Shown here: positions 26,008-35,200 of the stretch, piece after piece
How positions within the stretch are numbered: position 1 is the first letter of the stretch
Layout of the letters: every line of letters starts with the position of its first letter
DNA from: JAFNAG01 sp963824985
GTDB taxonomy: Bacteria > Acidobacteriota > UBA6911
Assembly (NCBI GenBank): GCA_963824985.1
Contig: CAWGRQ010000020.1
Location: 17,956 to 81,955 of the forward strand
Direction: 5' to 3'
DNA: 64,000 bases
Translations under genes and position numbers: made by a program
Notes under the pieces: model-generated
What the model saw: the letters and a program-made list of their open reading frames with translations, nothing else
Database searches by the model: none
Told to the model about the DNA's origin: nothing

Positions 26008-26148
26008 CTACGGGCCGTGCCAAAGGTGGGATTTGACCAGGCCGCTCTGCTGTGCCACAGCCGGCGCCATCAACCCGACTGCGGCCGCAAGAATCATGAG
26101 CAGAAGATCCGGGAAATTATGGCGTGCAGACTTATTATCGCAAGACAT
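26008..26148 (-). pseudogene. N-terminal fragment of an exported protein
   Basis: MSCDNKSARHNFPDLLLMIL at 26148 follows GGGAGGAAC. A signal peptide (LLLMILAAAVGLMAPAVAQQ) is followed by only about ten residues before the stop. The downstream part is missing, so this looks like a gene start left after deletion. Confidence 0.5.
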
Positions 26149-26473
26149 GGGCCGTTCCTCCCTTGGATGTAATACTCTCTGCATACCAGAAAAATGGGCG
26201 CACAAATATCAAATAATTGACGCCGCCAACCGGGTCATATTAGACAAGGGGGACACTCCATGCGGTTTCCAGTTTCCATTCAGGTCATGAACCAGGCGAT
26301 GGATGCCGGATTTGAGGGCCTCGAGGATGCGCTCCAGTTTTTCTCCGCCCTTCATGCAGAGGTTGCTTGCCTGATCATACGCGATGCCGATCATGTCCCA
26401 TTAGACGACCTACCGGTCCTGGCCCCGGCCGCTTTCCTGGCTTCCCTGAACCCTGAGTAATGCGCGTGGCTTT
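26149..26473. other. Intergenic region, no gene supported
   Basis: An open frame at 26260-26460 exists but has no recognisable content. Confidence 0.3.
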
Positions 26474-27874
26474 GAAGGTCAGGAAGGATTGGCTGCCTAA
26501 TGTTCTCACACTCCTCTGGGCGCGCCTCCCTGCAGGCGATATCCTCATCTTCTGATCGATTATGTAACTTTCGGATCCCAGGCGCGAATCATCAATTCAC
26601 GATGAACAGGCTATTGTGCGATTCTTACGTCCACGTCGCGTTCGGCGGAGCGGCCGTGATCGTCGACGACACGAATCAGATGGCGCCCGGCGTCGCCGGG
26701 CGCCAAGGCAACGGACCGTCGGCAACCGGGCGGATGCCGATAAGGGCACTGCCGTCGAACCAGAAGACGCGCCGCACGTCGGCGGCGACGCCGGCATCGA
26801 GCGCGATGGTTTGCTGCGGCGCCGATTGCCGCAAGGCATAGATCACGTTGCGGAGCGGCGAGGCGATGCGCGGTGGGTCCATCCGGTCCTGGGCGGCGCA
26901 CGAGGGGAGCGCAGGCGGCGTGCGGCGCGGCACCCCGGCGCTGCGGAACAGTTCGAGCATGTCCGACGGCCAGAACTCGAAGACCTCGAAGCGCGTCGTG
27001 GCGGCAAAGGGCGGACAGGCAGGGCGCCCCGTTACAGCATTGATCGCGATCGAGCGGTGCAGCCGGCTGACACGAATTGGCGACTTGCCCGGGATGTACC
27101 AGGTATCCACGGTCTGGGGACAGTCGGCATTCGGCAGGTCTCCGCTCCCGATGCATACGGCCACTTTCGCCACCCCGGGCGGCGGTGTCGCCGGGGGCAC
27201 GATCTCCGACGGCCGGGCCAGATTCAGAGCGTCGGCGATCCGAAAAAACAGGGGCGCGGCGGCATCAACGCCGATGAAAAGCGGGATTCCCCTGCCCACT
27301 GAAATTGCCGATCCAGACGACGAGAACGTACGGACCGGCCACGCCGGCCGACCAGGCGTCGCGAAAGCCCCAGGATGTGCCCGTCTTCCACGCGACCGGC
27401 CAGCGCGTGCGCAGCGGCGCCGTGCCCCCGCCTTCGGGACGGGGATTGTGGCGCAGCATGTCGAGGGTCACGAAGCTTGCCTCCGGGCTGAGCAGGCGCA
27501 CCTCCTCCTCGGGCGGGCTCGACATCCGCAGTCGCAGCGGACGCAGCACTCCCTGGTTGGCGAGCATGGCGTACAGTCCGGCCAGTTCCTCCATCGTGAC
27601 CTCGCCGCCGCCCAGCACCAGCGCCAGCCCATAAAACGACTCCGACCGCATGTCGCGCACTCCGGCGCTCTTCAGGAACTGGTAGAGGTTCGGCTGCCGC
27701 AACTGCGCGGCGGCCCAGACCGCCGGCACGTTGCGGCTGCGAATCAGCGCCTCTTCGGCGGTGATCGGACCGAAGAAACGGCCGTCGAAGTTCTCCGGGG
27801 GTGAACGGACCGAACGCCGTGGGCGCGTCGCGCAGAACGGTCTGCGGGTGCAGAACACCCTGATCGAGCGCCAG
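26474..27874. repeat. 1.4-kb duplication, copy 1 (degraded)
   Basis: About 98 percent identical by eye to 32736-34135, with at least three one-base indels. It carries the 3' part of pbpC plus its downstream flank. The right boundary falls after ...GAGCGCCAG at 27874. Confidence 0.9.
26611..27858 (-). pseudogene. pbpC: C-terminal fragment of penicillin-binding protein 1C
   Basis: Duplicate of the transpeptidase and C-terminal domains of the intact gene at 32873-35200. KTG (WKTGTSWGFRD) and S-x-N (SRNVPA) motifs survive, but the glycosyltransferase domain and the active-site STLK are absent. Indels near 26693, 27285 and 27800 break the frame. Not functional. Confidence 0.9.
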
Positions 27875-28325
27875 AACTCCCGCGACCTCTTCGAGAGCTT
27901 CCGCGAGGAGTTCCACCCTCGACCGCGAGTACTTCTTCATGATCACGCTCGACAGCAAGAACAGGACGATCGGCTACCATACGATCAGCATGGGAAGCCT
28001 CTCCTCCTCGGTCGTACACCCGAGGGAAGTCTTCAAGCCCGCCATCCTGGAGAACTCGGCCGCCGTCATCTTCCTGCACAACCATCCCTCCGGAGATCCG
28101 GCGCCGTCGCGGGAGGACCGCGAGTGCACCAACCGGCTGACGGCGGCGGCGAAGATCCTCGGAATCCGGGTGCTCGACCATATCGTCTTCGGCGAAACGG
28201 AATACTTCAGCTTCGCCGATGCCGGATTCTTGGCGATACCCTCGCCTGACAAATCTTTCTCCCGTATTGTGGAGACACATGAATCCGTCAGGATCATGTG
28301 TCTCCAAAATCATCCTGACTGCTGA
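27872..28325 (+). pseudogene. RadC/JAB-domain fragment
   Basis: Plus-strand reading NSRDLFESFREEF, a one-base shift near 27915, then REYFFMITLDSKNRTIGYHT and VFKPAILENSAAVIFLHNHP, SGDPAPSREDRE. The JAMM zinc motif (E...HNHPSGDPAPSRED) is complete. The N-terminal part is missing: the sequence is joined directly to the truncated pbpC duplicate. RadC-like proteins are common in mobile islands; biochemical role is unsettled. Confidence 0.8.
28270..28306. terminator. 13-bp perfect hairpin at radC end
   Basis: TGGAGACACATGA pairs with TCATGTGTCTCCA around an 11-base loop. No clear T tract follows (AAAATCATCC), so it could be a repeat rather than a terminator. It lies within the last codons of the radC frame. 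Confidence 0.4.
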
Positions 28326-28343
28326 AACCGTTAAGTACCGGAT

Positions 28344-28862
28344 TTAGCAGACACCACAGTTTTTCAGAATTGATGGCACCTGCTTGATGGTGCCTGCGAA
28401 TTCCAAACTGCCGGCCATAATAAAAGAGAGATCGTCAGGCTTACCAATGACTTTCGCGAATTCCTTGCCAATCTGATAGGCGGGACCGTTTGGGCTTTCT
28501 ATCTTCATTGCGGTTGCATATCCGGACTGCCTCGCCGCCATTTGGTGCAGTAGAGGCGCAGATTTTGGGGACTGACCGAACATCATTTCTATACAGGAAG
28601 TGATTGCACTGCGCAGGGCCTCCCTATTCTGATGAGCCTGCATCACGCTCCATATGCCCAAATCAATCGCGAAGCACCTGAGACAGAACAATTCCCATCG
28701 TAACGTGTCAATGGATGCTGGTTCCAGATCCCCTTGGCCCAGTAGCTTCAGGTCTGATTCTTCCGACCTGCGGGCAAATGTAAGTAATCCTACAGCCATA
28801 TCCTGCATGGACACTTCTTGTCGTGGCTTCGCTTTAAAGATATTGGACAATTTAGGCCACAT
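28344..28862 (-). CDS. Hypothetical helical protein
   Basis: 172 residues from MWPKLSNIFKAKPRQEVSMQ. All helical, with seven cysteines, including CLRC near 90 and CGVC at the very end. No signal peptide or recognised domain. A membrane protein gene lies about 100 bases upstream on the same strand. Confidence 0.45.
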   Translation of the reverse strand: MWPKLSNIFKAKPRQEVSMQDMAVGLLTFARRSEESDLKLLGQGDLEPASIDTLRWELFCLRCFAIDLGIWSVMQAHQNREALRSAITSCIEMMFGQSPKSAPLLHQMAARQSGYATAMKIESPNGPAYQIGKEFAKVIGKPDDLSFIMAGSLEFAGTIKQVPSILKNCGVC

Positions 28863-28963
28863 TTTGAGTCCTCGCTTTGATAAAGAACAGAAGACCGCAG
28901 CAACAAATCTATTTCACCATGTGATGCAGTCGTGGACTGCGCCTTTCATCAGCTCAGAACAAC

Positions 28964-29242
28964 TTAGTACCGAAACAGCAGGTACAAACCGGACCTGAAA
29001 CCAACCGCGTATTTCATGGCATACTCATTCGCATTAAAGACGCGAGCAAGAGTGGCGCCTATTATGGCAGTGACAAGGATTCCCAGTAGCACGAGAGGAA
29101 AAGGCATCTTCGGATAATTCCGAACTTCGCCATGCCGAAGTTTGGAATACAAAGATACAATAGCAGTCAGCGGAAAATTGTAAAGGGCAATGCTGAGGGG
29201 CAACAATACTATAAGCCAGCCAAGCGCTTTGACGAACGTCAT
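28964..29242 (-). CDS. Small membrane protein
   Basis: 92 residues with two or three transmembrane helices (ALGWLIVLLPLSIALYNFPL; PLVLLGILVTAIIGATLARV) and an aromatic C-terminus (GLYLLFRY). A stretch rich in GAGAGGATGTG lies before its start. Function unknown. Confidence 0.45.
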   Translation of the reverse strand: MTFVKALGWLIVLLPLSIALYNFPLTAIVSLYSKLRHGEVRNYPKMPFPLVLLGILVTAIIGATLARVFNANEYAMKYAVGFRSGLYLLFRY

Positions 29243-29274
29243 GACACATCCTCTCTGCCATTTGATTGACTTGT

Positions 29275-30967
29275 TCAGCCGGTTTTAATGAACCACGTCT
29301 CTACTGCAAGCTTAGCCAATCGCTTCTGCCGGGACTCGATCGCGTTGATATCCCATTTCCTTTCATTCCCGACTTCAGAAGTTAAAACGAATTTTGATGA
29401 AGCAAAGGCGCTCCTCTTTTTGGAGAATGGCGCACTTTTTAATGAAGAGTTGAGTTTCTTTTGGATGAGAACCATGTTCCCAATCCGCCTATAAAAAACC
29501 TTCGCAGTCTCTTCATCAAATTGAGCCCAGTTCTTACCGGGCTTTATAGGAAGCACATGTTCTAAATTCACTTCTTCTTCGTTTGGATTGGGTATAAGTT
29601 CTGGATCATTTTCACCGCCTGCTCGCTTTTCTAGAGCTCTCAGGTAATATCTTGCCAAATAGGCTTGGGAAACAGTGGCGGAAGAAAATGCAGCTTCGAA
29701 CTCGGAATCCGATGGCGCAACGGTCGACATTGCCCTCGCTAGTTGCGACGCCGTCTTGATCGTCCCGTTATGAATCTCCTGTGCGCGATCACAATATTCT
29801 CTTTCGAGCACACCACCGCCTAAGCCGCCATGAATAAGGAATCGCACTCCCCAGGACACAGCTAAACGCAACGCTCTTTTTGCTTCAGCGACAGTAAATT
29901 TGTCGAGAACTGCTAGGAGCAGTGGTCGCACCTGCACCATGCGTAAGAGGTTAATTGTTTCAATGTGTTGCCGGGAACCTGGTCCATAATCGTTCCAGTA
30001 CTCATGTGCGTGGCTGATTATGGCAGCATATCTTCGAGCAGCACTCTCGAGATTCATGAGAAAGGTCAACGGCAGCTTGTTTGCTGGTGATGCGTTTCCT
30101 AATAACACTGTAAAGTTCTCTCTCCCGCGTGGCGCCGTATATCGAGGACCAGTAGTGGCGAATGTAATCAACGACCGACGTATCGCTGCCGACAGCAGAA
30201 AGAGCTCCCAGCATGGCCGACCAAGCAGTCTGAACCTCAGGTAGGCGATTATCAGCGCGATAAAACAGATAGTTTTTTAGAAGATCGGAGATCGCCAAAT
30301 CCAGACCGCGGTCATTGAGAGTCTCAAATATAGTAAAAGCATTCGCATCATCCGGGACTTTGACCAGGATTATTCTGGTGTTTTGCCTCAGGTAATCTAT
30401 CCAATCCAAAAGCACGTCCACCGGGGTTTTCGTTGTTGCTGTTAACGATTTGATGTGGCGTTCGACTGTTGCAGCGGCTCCTTGCAGGCGATCGTGAGAA
30501 ATGCGGCTTGGCGTCATTGAGCGATCTTGCGAACCGGGTCGGGATAGTACTGTCTTCTGAAAGTAGTCATTGTCTATCTCGTTTAGCGTTAGCCGAGAGA
30601 CAGCTTCCTGGGTTCTAAGGTCCCTCTTGAACAGATACTCTGATTCAAGAGTATCTGCCCTTGAATGCTCGCCCTGTGCAACGAAATAGTCGCGGATCCG
30701 AGTCAAGACTATGGTTATAGTAGCAAGGCGCTGCTGGCCGTCTATGACCTCAAGGCTGCCGGCATGTTCCGTGGATACGACAATCGATCCGAGAAAGTAT
30801 TCTTGTGAACCGGACTGGATTGCCTGTGTGAGGTCTTGCATGAGATCGTTGACGTGTGTTTCTTCCCATGCATATGATCTCTGAAAAGCCGGAACTCGCA
30901 AGCGGTTGTCGGCCAAAACGTGCGCGATGCCTTCTAGATCAATATGAATCTGTTGCAGTGAGGTCAT
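29275..30967 (-). pseudogene. GmrSD-type (DUF262/DUF1524) type IV restriction protein, frameshifted
   Basis: N-terminal DUF262 with LRVPAFQRSYAWEETHVNDL, EYFLGSIVV and the NTPase-like signature LEVIDGQQRLATITIVL. C-terminal DUF1524 with the His-Me-finger-type motif NLEHVLPIKPGKNW. Together about 565 residues. Near 30060 the frame shifts by one base (the sequence GACCTTTCTCATG reads DLSH in one frame and FLM in the next), so the protein is split. Such enzymes cleave modified phage DNA. Start 30967 (MTSLQQIHIDLEG) fits better than 30997. Confidence 0.85.
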
Positions 30968-31065
30968 CCAATGCCCTCCTGGGTTTTGTCGTCCCACTTC
31001 GGGACTCGGAAACCGAACTGATCAGAATTGCGCGAGTCTTTTTGAGTGAAAACCGGCTCAGTATA

Positions 31066-31620
31066 TCATAGGAGTTGCTGGCTGACGGTAGCGTATGGAG
31101 TGCGTTTGTAAGCGTTGAAGTTCCTGGTAAGGAAGTTGGAGCGAATCTGTTCGGCGATCGCCCGCATGAAGAGCGGCGGAACGCTGTTTCCGATCCTTGC
31201 CCATCTGGCGTTGTAGCCGCCTCTGATCTGGAATGCCTTCGGGTAGGAGGCCAGCGCCTTTGCTTCGTCGATCGTCAGCTTGCGGATTTCCCACGGGTGG
31301 ACGAGGCCGGTGGTTGTCCCTCCGATCCCGCTGAGAATGGTCGGCGACGGTTTTTCGGGATCCAGTTTGACGAGCCCGAAATGGTTCTTTCTCTCCTGTC
31401 CCGTCAGGACCCGATACATCTGCCAGGTCGGCCTGATCTCTCCCTCCTTCAGCTGGTACCCGGCCTCGGTCTTGCAGATCGTCGCGGCCGGCTCGTCGGC
31501 CGGTATCCAGGGATTGATCCTCTGCGACCTGGTGCCGAGCGACCGCGGGATGACGGCCTTCACTGGAATGGGTCGGAAGAGAGGTCCCGGGTGAAGGTTC
31601 ATCAGGCGGTTTTGAGGCGG
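31066..31620 (-). pseudogene. C-terminal part of DNA cytosine-5 methyltransferase
   Basis: Residues NPWIPADEPAATICKTEAGY, then GLVHPWEIRKLTIDEAKALA (motif IX region) and ARWARIGNSVPPLFMRAIAE (motif X). The SAM-binding and catalytic PCQ motifs are absent. The open frame runs on upstream into the mini-permease gene, producing a chimeric 386-codon ORF that is unlikely to be a real protein. It neighbours the restriction-type gene downstream. Confidence 0.8.
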
Positions 31621-31748
31621 CGAGGATGACCATGCTGTCGCTCGATCCAAATACTCCCTATCCAAATGCAAATAAGTGTCCAGATTGGCCTTAAATAAGT
31701 TAGCCAGTAGCCCAAAGCCGTCATTGCAGGCGAAGGACTCAACACTCT

Positions 31749-32226
31749 TCATCCCATGAAGTGATAAATGATGACCAATAATCCCAGGTAATACGCGCCG
31801 AATACCAGCCTGATCATCCGCTCGTGCCCACTTAAGATTCGGCTGCAGATAATCCCAAGGGATAATCCGACGATGCTCCAGTTGAGAAGACTGACGAACA
31901 AGATCCACGAAATGTGACCAATTTGATGGGCGCCAGAGCAAGCTGTACATGGACCCAACAAGCCGTACCCAAAGGGAGTCGCCAAATGCAATGCAGAGCA
32001 AAGGAAGAATGATCACCGGGATCGTTACCCACCGCCAGGTCAGGGACAACAGATTTCGGCAAACCTCACGGCAGTACCATCGGCGTGCAGCAGCCATCCC
32101 GTGTTCTGATTCTCGCTGTTGAAATTCCTCTCTCAGATCCCCTTCAATTTGTGGATAGCAGGATTCCCCTTTGAAGGGCCACAGCAAGAACAGGATCCAT
32201 TTAGGCGGAGCGATGGTTTCAGGCAT
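31749..32226 (-). pseudogene. Permease-prefix mini membrane protein, frameshifted
   Basis: N-terminus KWILFLLWPFKGESCYPQIE, GDLREEFQQRE as in the protein at 13420-14019, then a membrane segment (WVTIPVIILPLLCIAFG). Near 31975 the frame shifts: the other frame continues with HISWILFVSLLNWSIVGLSL and RLVFGAYYLGLLVIIYHFMG to a stop at 31749. Start overlaps the padR stop by eight bases. Confidence 0.7.
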
Positions 32227-32557
32227 CGGCGTTTCCTCCTGCGAGACTCAGTCCGACCATTAAGCCTTGTATCGCGCGTTGCGTTTCATTGAGAATCTTC
32301 AAGCCCCTCGCCGTCAGGCGATAATAGCGCTTCGCACGGCCTCCGCGCGCGGCAGTCGGCTCTCCGAGCCACGATTCGACGAATCCCTTCCGCTCCAGCC
32401 GCTCAAGGCCCGTATAAATGGCTCCAATTGCGACGTCCTTCTTCGCCCTGGTGAGCAGTTCACGACGGATGGGAACGCCGTAGGCTTGTTCACCCAGGCG
32501 CAATACCGCAAGGAGCAACATTGATTCAAAACCACCGAGAGTGCGATCAGTTTTCAT
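32219..32557 (-). CDS. PadR-family transcriptional regulator
   Basis: 112 residues. GGFESMLLLAVLRLGEQAYG, then AIYTGLERLERKGFVESWLG and GGRAKRYYRLTARGLKILNE. Second member of the family in this window. It is followed, with overlap, by a permease-prefix membrane gene. A palindrome-like site lies just upstream of its start. Confidence 0.9.
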   Translation of the reverse strand: MKTDRTLGGFESMLLLAVLRLGEQAYGVPIRRELLTRAKKDVAIGAIYTGLERLERKGFVESWLGEPTAARGGRAKRYYRLTARGLKILNETQRAIQGLMVGLSLAGGNADA

Positions 32558-32560
32558 AAT

Positions 32561-32575
32561 AACTGCAATGTAGTA
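32561..32575 (-). promoter_or_regulatory. Probable PadR operator
   Basis: On the minus strand TACTACATTGCAGTT, an imperfect palindrome (two mismatches to TACTACATTGTAGTA) four bases before the ATG. It shares CTACA-TG-AG with the site at 13078-13094. Confidence 0.55.
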
Positions 32576-32629
32576 TTAAGATCTCAATATGTCAACCTAA
32601 AACTCCAGGTGAATTGCAAATTGATATCA

Positions 32630-32705
32630 ATGGGACCATTCGTGCCCGAATGTGATGTGCAATTGCCCGCATGAAAAGTGGGGGAACGCTGTTGCCGACC
32701 TGTCT
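32630..32705 (-). pseudogene. Second methyltransferase motif-X remnant
   Basis: Minus-strand reading RQVGNSVPPLFMRAIAHHIR matches the motif X of the fragment at 31066-31620 (GNSVPPLFMRAIAEQIR). Only about 25 codons remain. Confidence 0.7.
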
Positions 32706-32735
32706 TTTCGTTTGCTCCTGGCGGGCGGGCCAGTA

Positions 32736-34135
32736 GAAGGTTAGGAAGGATTGGCTGCCTAATGTTCTCACACTCCTCTGGGCGCGCCTCCCTGCAGGCG
32801 ATATCCTCATCTTCTGATCGATTATGTAACTTTCGGATCCCAGGCGCGAATCATCAATTCACGATGAACAGGCTATTGTGCGATTCTTACGTCCACGTCG
32901 CGTTCGGCGGAGCGGCCGTGATCGTCGACGACACGAATCAGATGGCGCCCGGCGACAGCCGGGCGCCAAGGCAACGGACCGTCGGCAACCGGGCGGATGC
33001 CGATAAGGGCACTGCCGTCGAACCAGAAGACGCGCCGCACGTCGGCGGCGACGCCGGCATCGAGCGCGATGGTTTGCTGCGGCGCCGATTGCCGCAAGGC
33101 ATAGATCACGTTGCGGAGCGGCGAGGCGATGCGCGGTGGGTCCATCCGGTCCTGGGCGGCGCAGGAGGGGAGCGCAGGCGGCGTGCGGCGCGGCACCCCG
33201 GCGCTGCGGAACAGTTCGAGCATGTCCGACGGCCAGAACTCGAAGACCTCGAATCGCGTCGTGGCGGCAAAGGGCGGACAGGCAGGGCGCCCCGTTACAG
33301 CATTGATCGCGATCGAGCGGTGCAGCCGGCTGACACGAATTGGCGACTTGCCCGGGATGTACCAGGTATCCACGGTCTGGGGACAGTCGGCATTCGGCAG
33401 GTCTCCGCTCCCGATGCATACGGCCACTTTCGCCACTCCGGGCGGCGGTGTCGCCGGGGGCACGATCTCCGACGGCCGGGCCAGATTCAGAGCGTCGGCG
33501 ATCCGAAAAAACAGGGGCGCGGCGGCATCAACGCCGATGAAAGCTGGATTCCCCTGCCCGCTGAAATTGCCGATCCAGACGACGAGAACGTACGGACCGG
33601 CCACGCCGGCCGACCAGGCGTCGCGAAAGCCCCAGGATGTGCCCGTCTTCCACGCGACCGGCCAGCGCGTGCGCAGCGGCGCCGCGCCCCCGCCTTCGGG
33701 ACGGGGATTGTGGCGCAGCATGTCGAGGGTCACGAAGCTTGCCTCCGGGCTGAGCAGGCGCACCTCCTCCTCGGGCGGGCTCGACATCCGCAGTTGCAGC
33801 GGACGCAGCACTCCCTGGTTGGCGAGCATGGCGTACAGTCCGGCCAGTTCCTCCATCGTGACCTCGCCGCCGCCCAGCACCAGCGCCAGCCCATAAAACG
33901 ACTCCGACCGCATGTCGCGCACTCCGGCGCTCTTCAGGAACTGGTAGAGGTTCGGCTGCCGCAACTGCGCGGCGGCCCAGACCGCCGGCACGTTGCGGCT
34001 GCGAATCAGCGCCTCTTCGGCGGTGATCGGACCGAAGAAACGGCCGTCGAAGTTCTCGGGGGTGAACGGACCGAACGCCGTGGGCGCGTCGCGCAGAACG
34101 GTCTGCGGGTGCAGAACACCCTGATCGAGCGCCAG
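32736..34135. repeat. 1.4-kb duplication, copy 2 (parent)
   Basis: The intact counterpart of 26474-27874. It includes the 3' end of pbpC and the repeat CTGATCGATTATGTAACTTT downstream of it. Confidence 0.9.
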
Positions 34136-35200
34136 CGCGTAAACGAACGGCTTGAGCGTCGAACCGGGCGACCGCTTTGCCAGCACTCCATTCACCTGCC
34201 CGTCGATCGCCTCGTTCCAGTATCCGGCCGAGCCGACCCATGCCTTGACGGACATGTCGCGCGCATCCACGAGCAGGGCCGCCGCATTGCGCATCCCGAC
34301 GTCATCGAATCCGTTCAAATAGCGGCGGATGTGCAGTTCCAGCAGGCGCTGCAGCCCCGCGTCGAGGGTGGTCACCACTTCGGAATTCGTGACCGCGGCC
34401 CGCCGCCCGCTGCCAAGCACCGCGTCGACGAAGTGGGGGGCCCGCCACGGCATCGCGAACTGCGGACGCGCCAGAATCGGCAGCTCAACCTGCCGGCGGT
34501 CCGCTTCGGTATTGCCGTGCCGCGCCAGCCAGAGGCGGCCGAGGCGGGCGCGGGCGGCGAGCAGGGCGGCGGCCGACGCCGATCGCCCGGCGCGGCCGGC
34601 CGGCCGCTGCGGAATCACGGCCAGGGTCAGGGCTTCGCCGAGGGTCACGCGATCCGCGGATTTGCCGAAATAGATCCGGCTTGCCGCCCCCACCCCCTGG
34701 AGGTTGCCGCCGAAAGGAACGATGTTGAGGTAGGCCTCGAGCAGCTCCCGCTTCGAATAGCGCGCCTCAAGCCAGAGCGCGACGCCGATCTGCCGGACCT
34801 TGCCGAGCGCAGTCCGGGTGTTCAGGCGAATAGCCAGCCTGGCCAGCTGCATCGTCAGCGTCGATCCGCCCTGACGTTCTCCGCCCAAGTACGAGCGGTA
34901 CGCCGCCCGCACGAGCGCGATGGGATTGACCCCCGGATGCCAGTAGAACCAGTGGTCTTCCTTCAGGAGAAAGGCCTCGACGATCGGGGGAGAGATCTGC
35001 GCAAGCGGCGTCCACAGCCGATACTGATCGTCGGCAGCCAGGGTGACGCGCAGCAGTTCACCGTCGGCCGCCCGGACAGTCGTCGATACCGGAAAGCGCT
35101 GCCTCAGCGGCGCGTGCGGCCAGGCGCGCAGCCCGACCAGGACGACGACCGCAATGATCAGGGCGCGGCGCCGGCCGCGCCCCAGGATTCGCCGGATCAT
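32873..35200 (-). CDS. pbpC: Penicillin-binding protein 1C
   Basis: 775 residues. N-terminal membrane anchor (LIIAVVVLVGLRAWPH), glycosyltransferase-51 domain (FLLKEDHWFYWHPGVNPIAL; GGSTLTMQLARL), transpeptidase domain with SxxK in PGSTLKPFVYALALDQG, SxN in RSRNVPAVW and KTG in AWKTGTSWGFRD, and the PBP1C-specific C-terminal domain from about residue 690. It polymerises and crosslinks peptidoglycan at the inner membrane. Start overlaps the macroglobulin stop (ATGA), the well-known gene pair. Confidence 0.95.
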   Translation of the reverse strand: MIRRILGRGRRRALIIAVVVLVGLRAWPHAPLRQRFPVSTTVRAADGELLRVTLAADDQYRLWTPLAQISPPIVEAFLLKEDHWFYWHPGVNPIALVRAAYRSYLGGERQGGSTLTMQLARLAIRLNTRTALGKVRQIGVALWLEARYSKRELLEAYLNIVPFGGNLQGVGAASRIYFGKSADRVTLGEALTLAVIPQRPAGRAGRSASAAALLAARARLGRLWLARHGNTEADRRQVELPILARPQFAMPWRAPHFVDAVLGSGRRAAVTNSEVVTTLDAGLQRLLELHIRRYLNGFDDVGMRNAAALLVDARDMSVKAWVGSAGYWNEAIDGQVNGVLAKRSPGSTLKPFVYALALDQGVLHPQTVLRDAPTAFGPFTPENFDGRFFGPITAEEALIRSRNVPAVWAAAQLRQPNLYQFLKSAGVRDMRSESFYGLALVLGGGEVTMEELAGLYAMLANQGVLRPLQLRMSSPPEEEVRLLSPEASFVTLDMLRHNPRPEGGGAAPLRTRWPVAWKTGTSWGFRDAWSAGVAGPYVLVVWIGNFSGQGNPAFIGVDAAAPLFFRIADALNLARPSEIVPPATPPPGVAKVAVCIGSGDLPNADCPQTVDTWYIPGKSPIRVSRLHRSIAINAVTGRPACPPFAATTRFEVFEFWPSDMLELFRSAGVPRRTPPALPSCAAQDRMDPPRIASPLRNVIYALRQSAPQQTIALDAGVAADVRRVFWFDGSALIGIRPVADGPLPWRPAVAGRHLIRVVDDHGRSAERDVDVRIAQ

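Noticed and set aside
31066..32226. 386-codon chimeric minus-strand ORF
   Set aside because: A chance fusion of a permease-prefix gene start and a methyltransferase end through non-coding sequence; treated as two pseudogenes.
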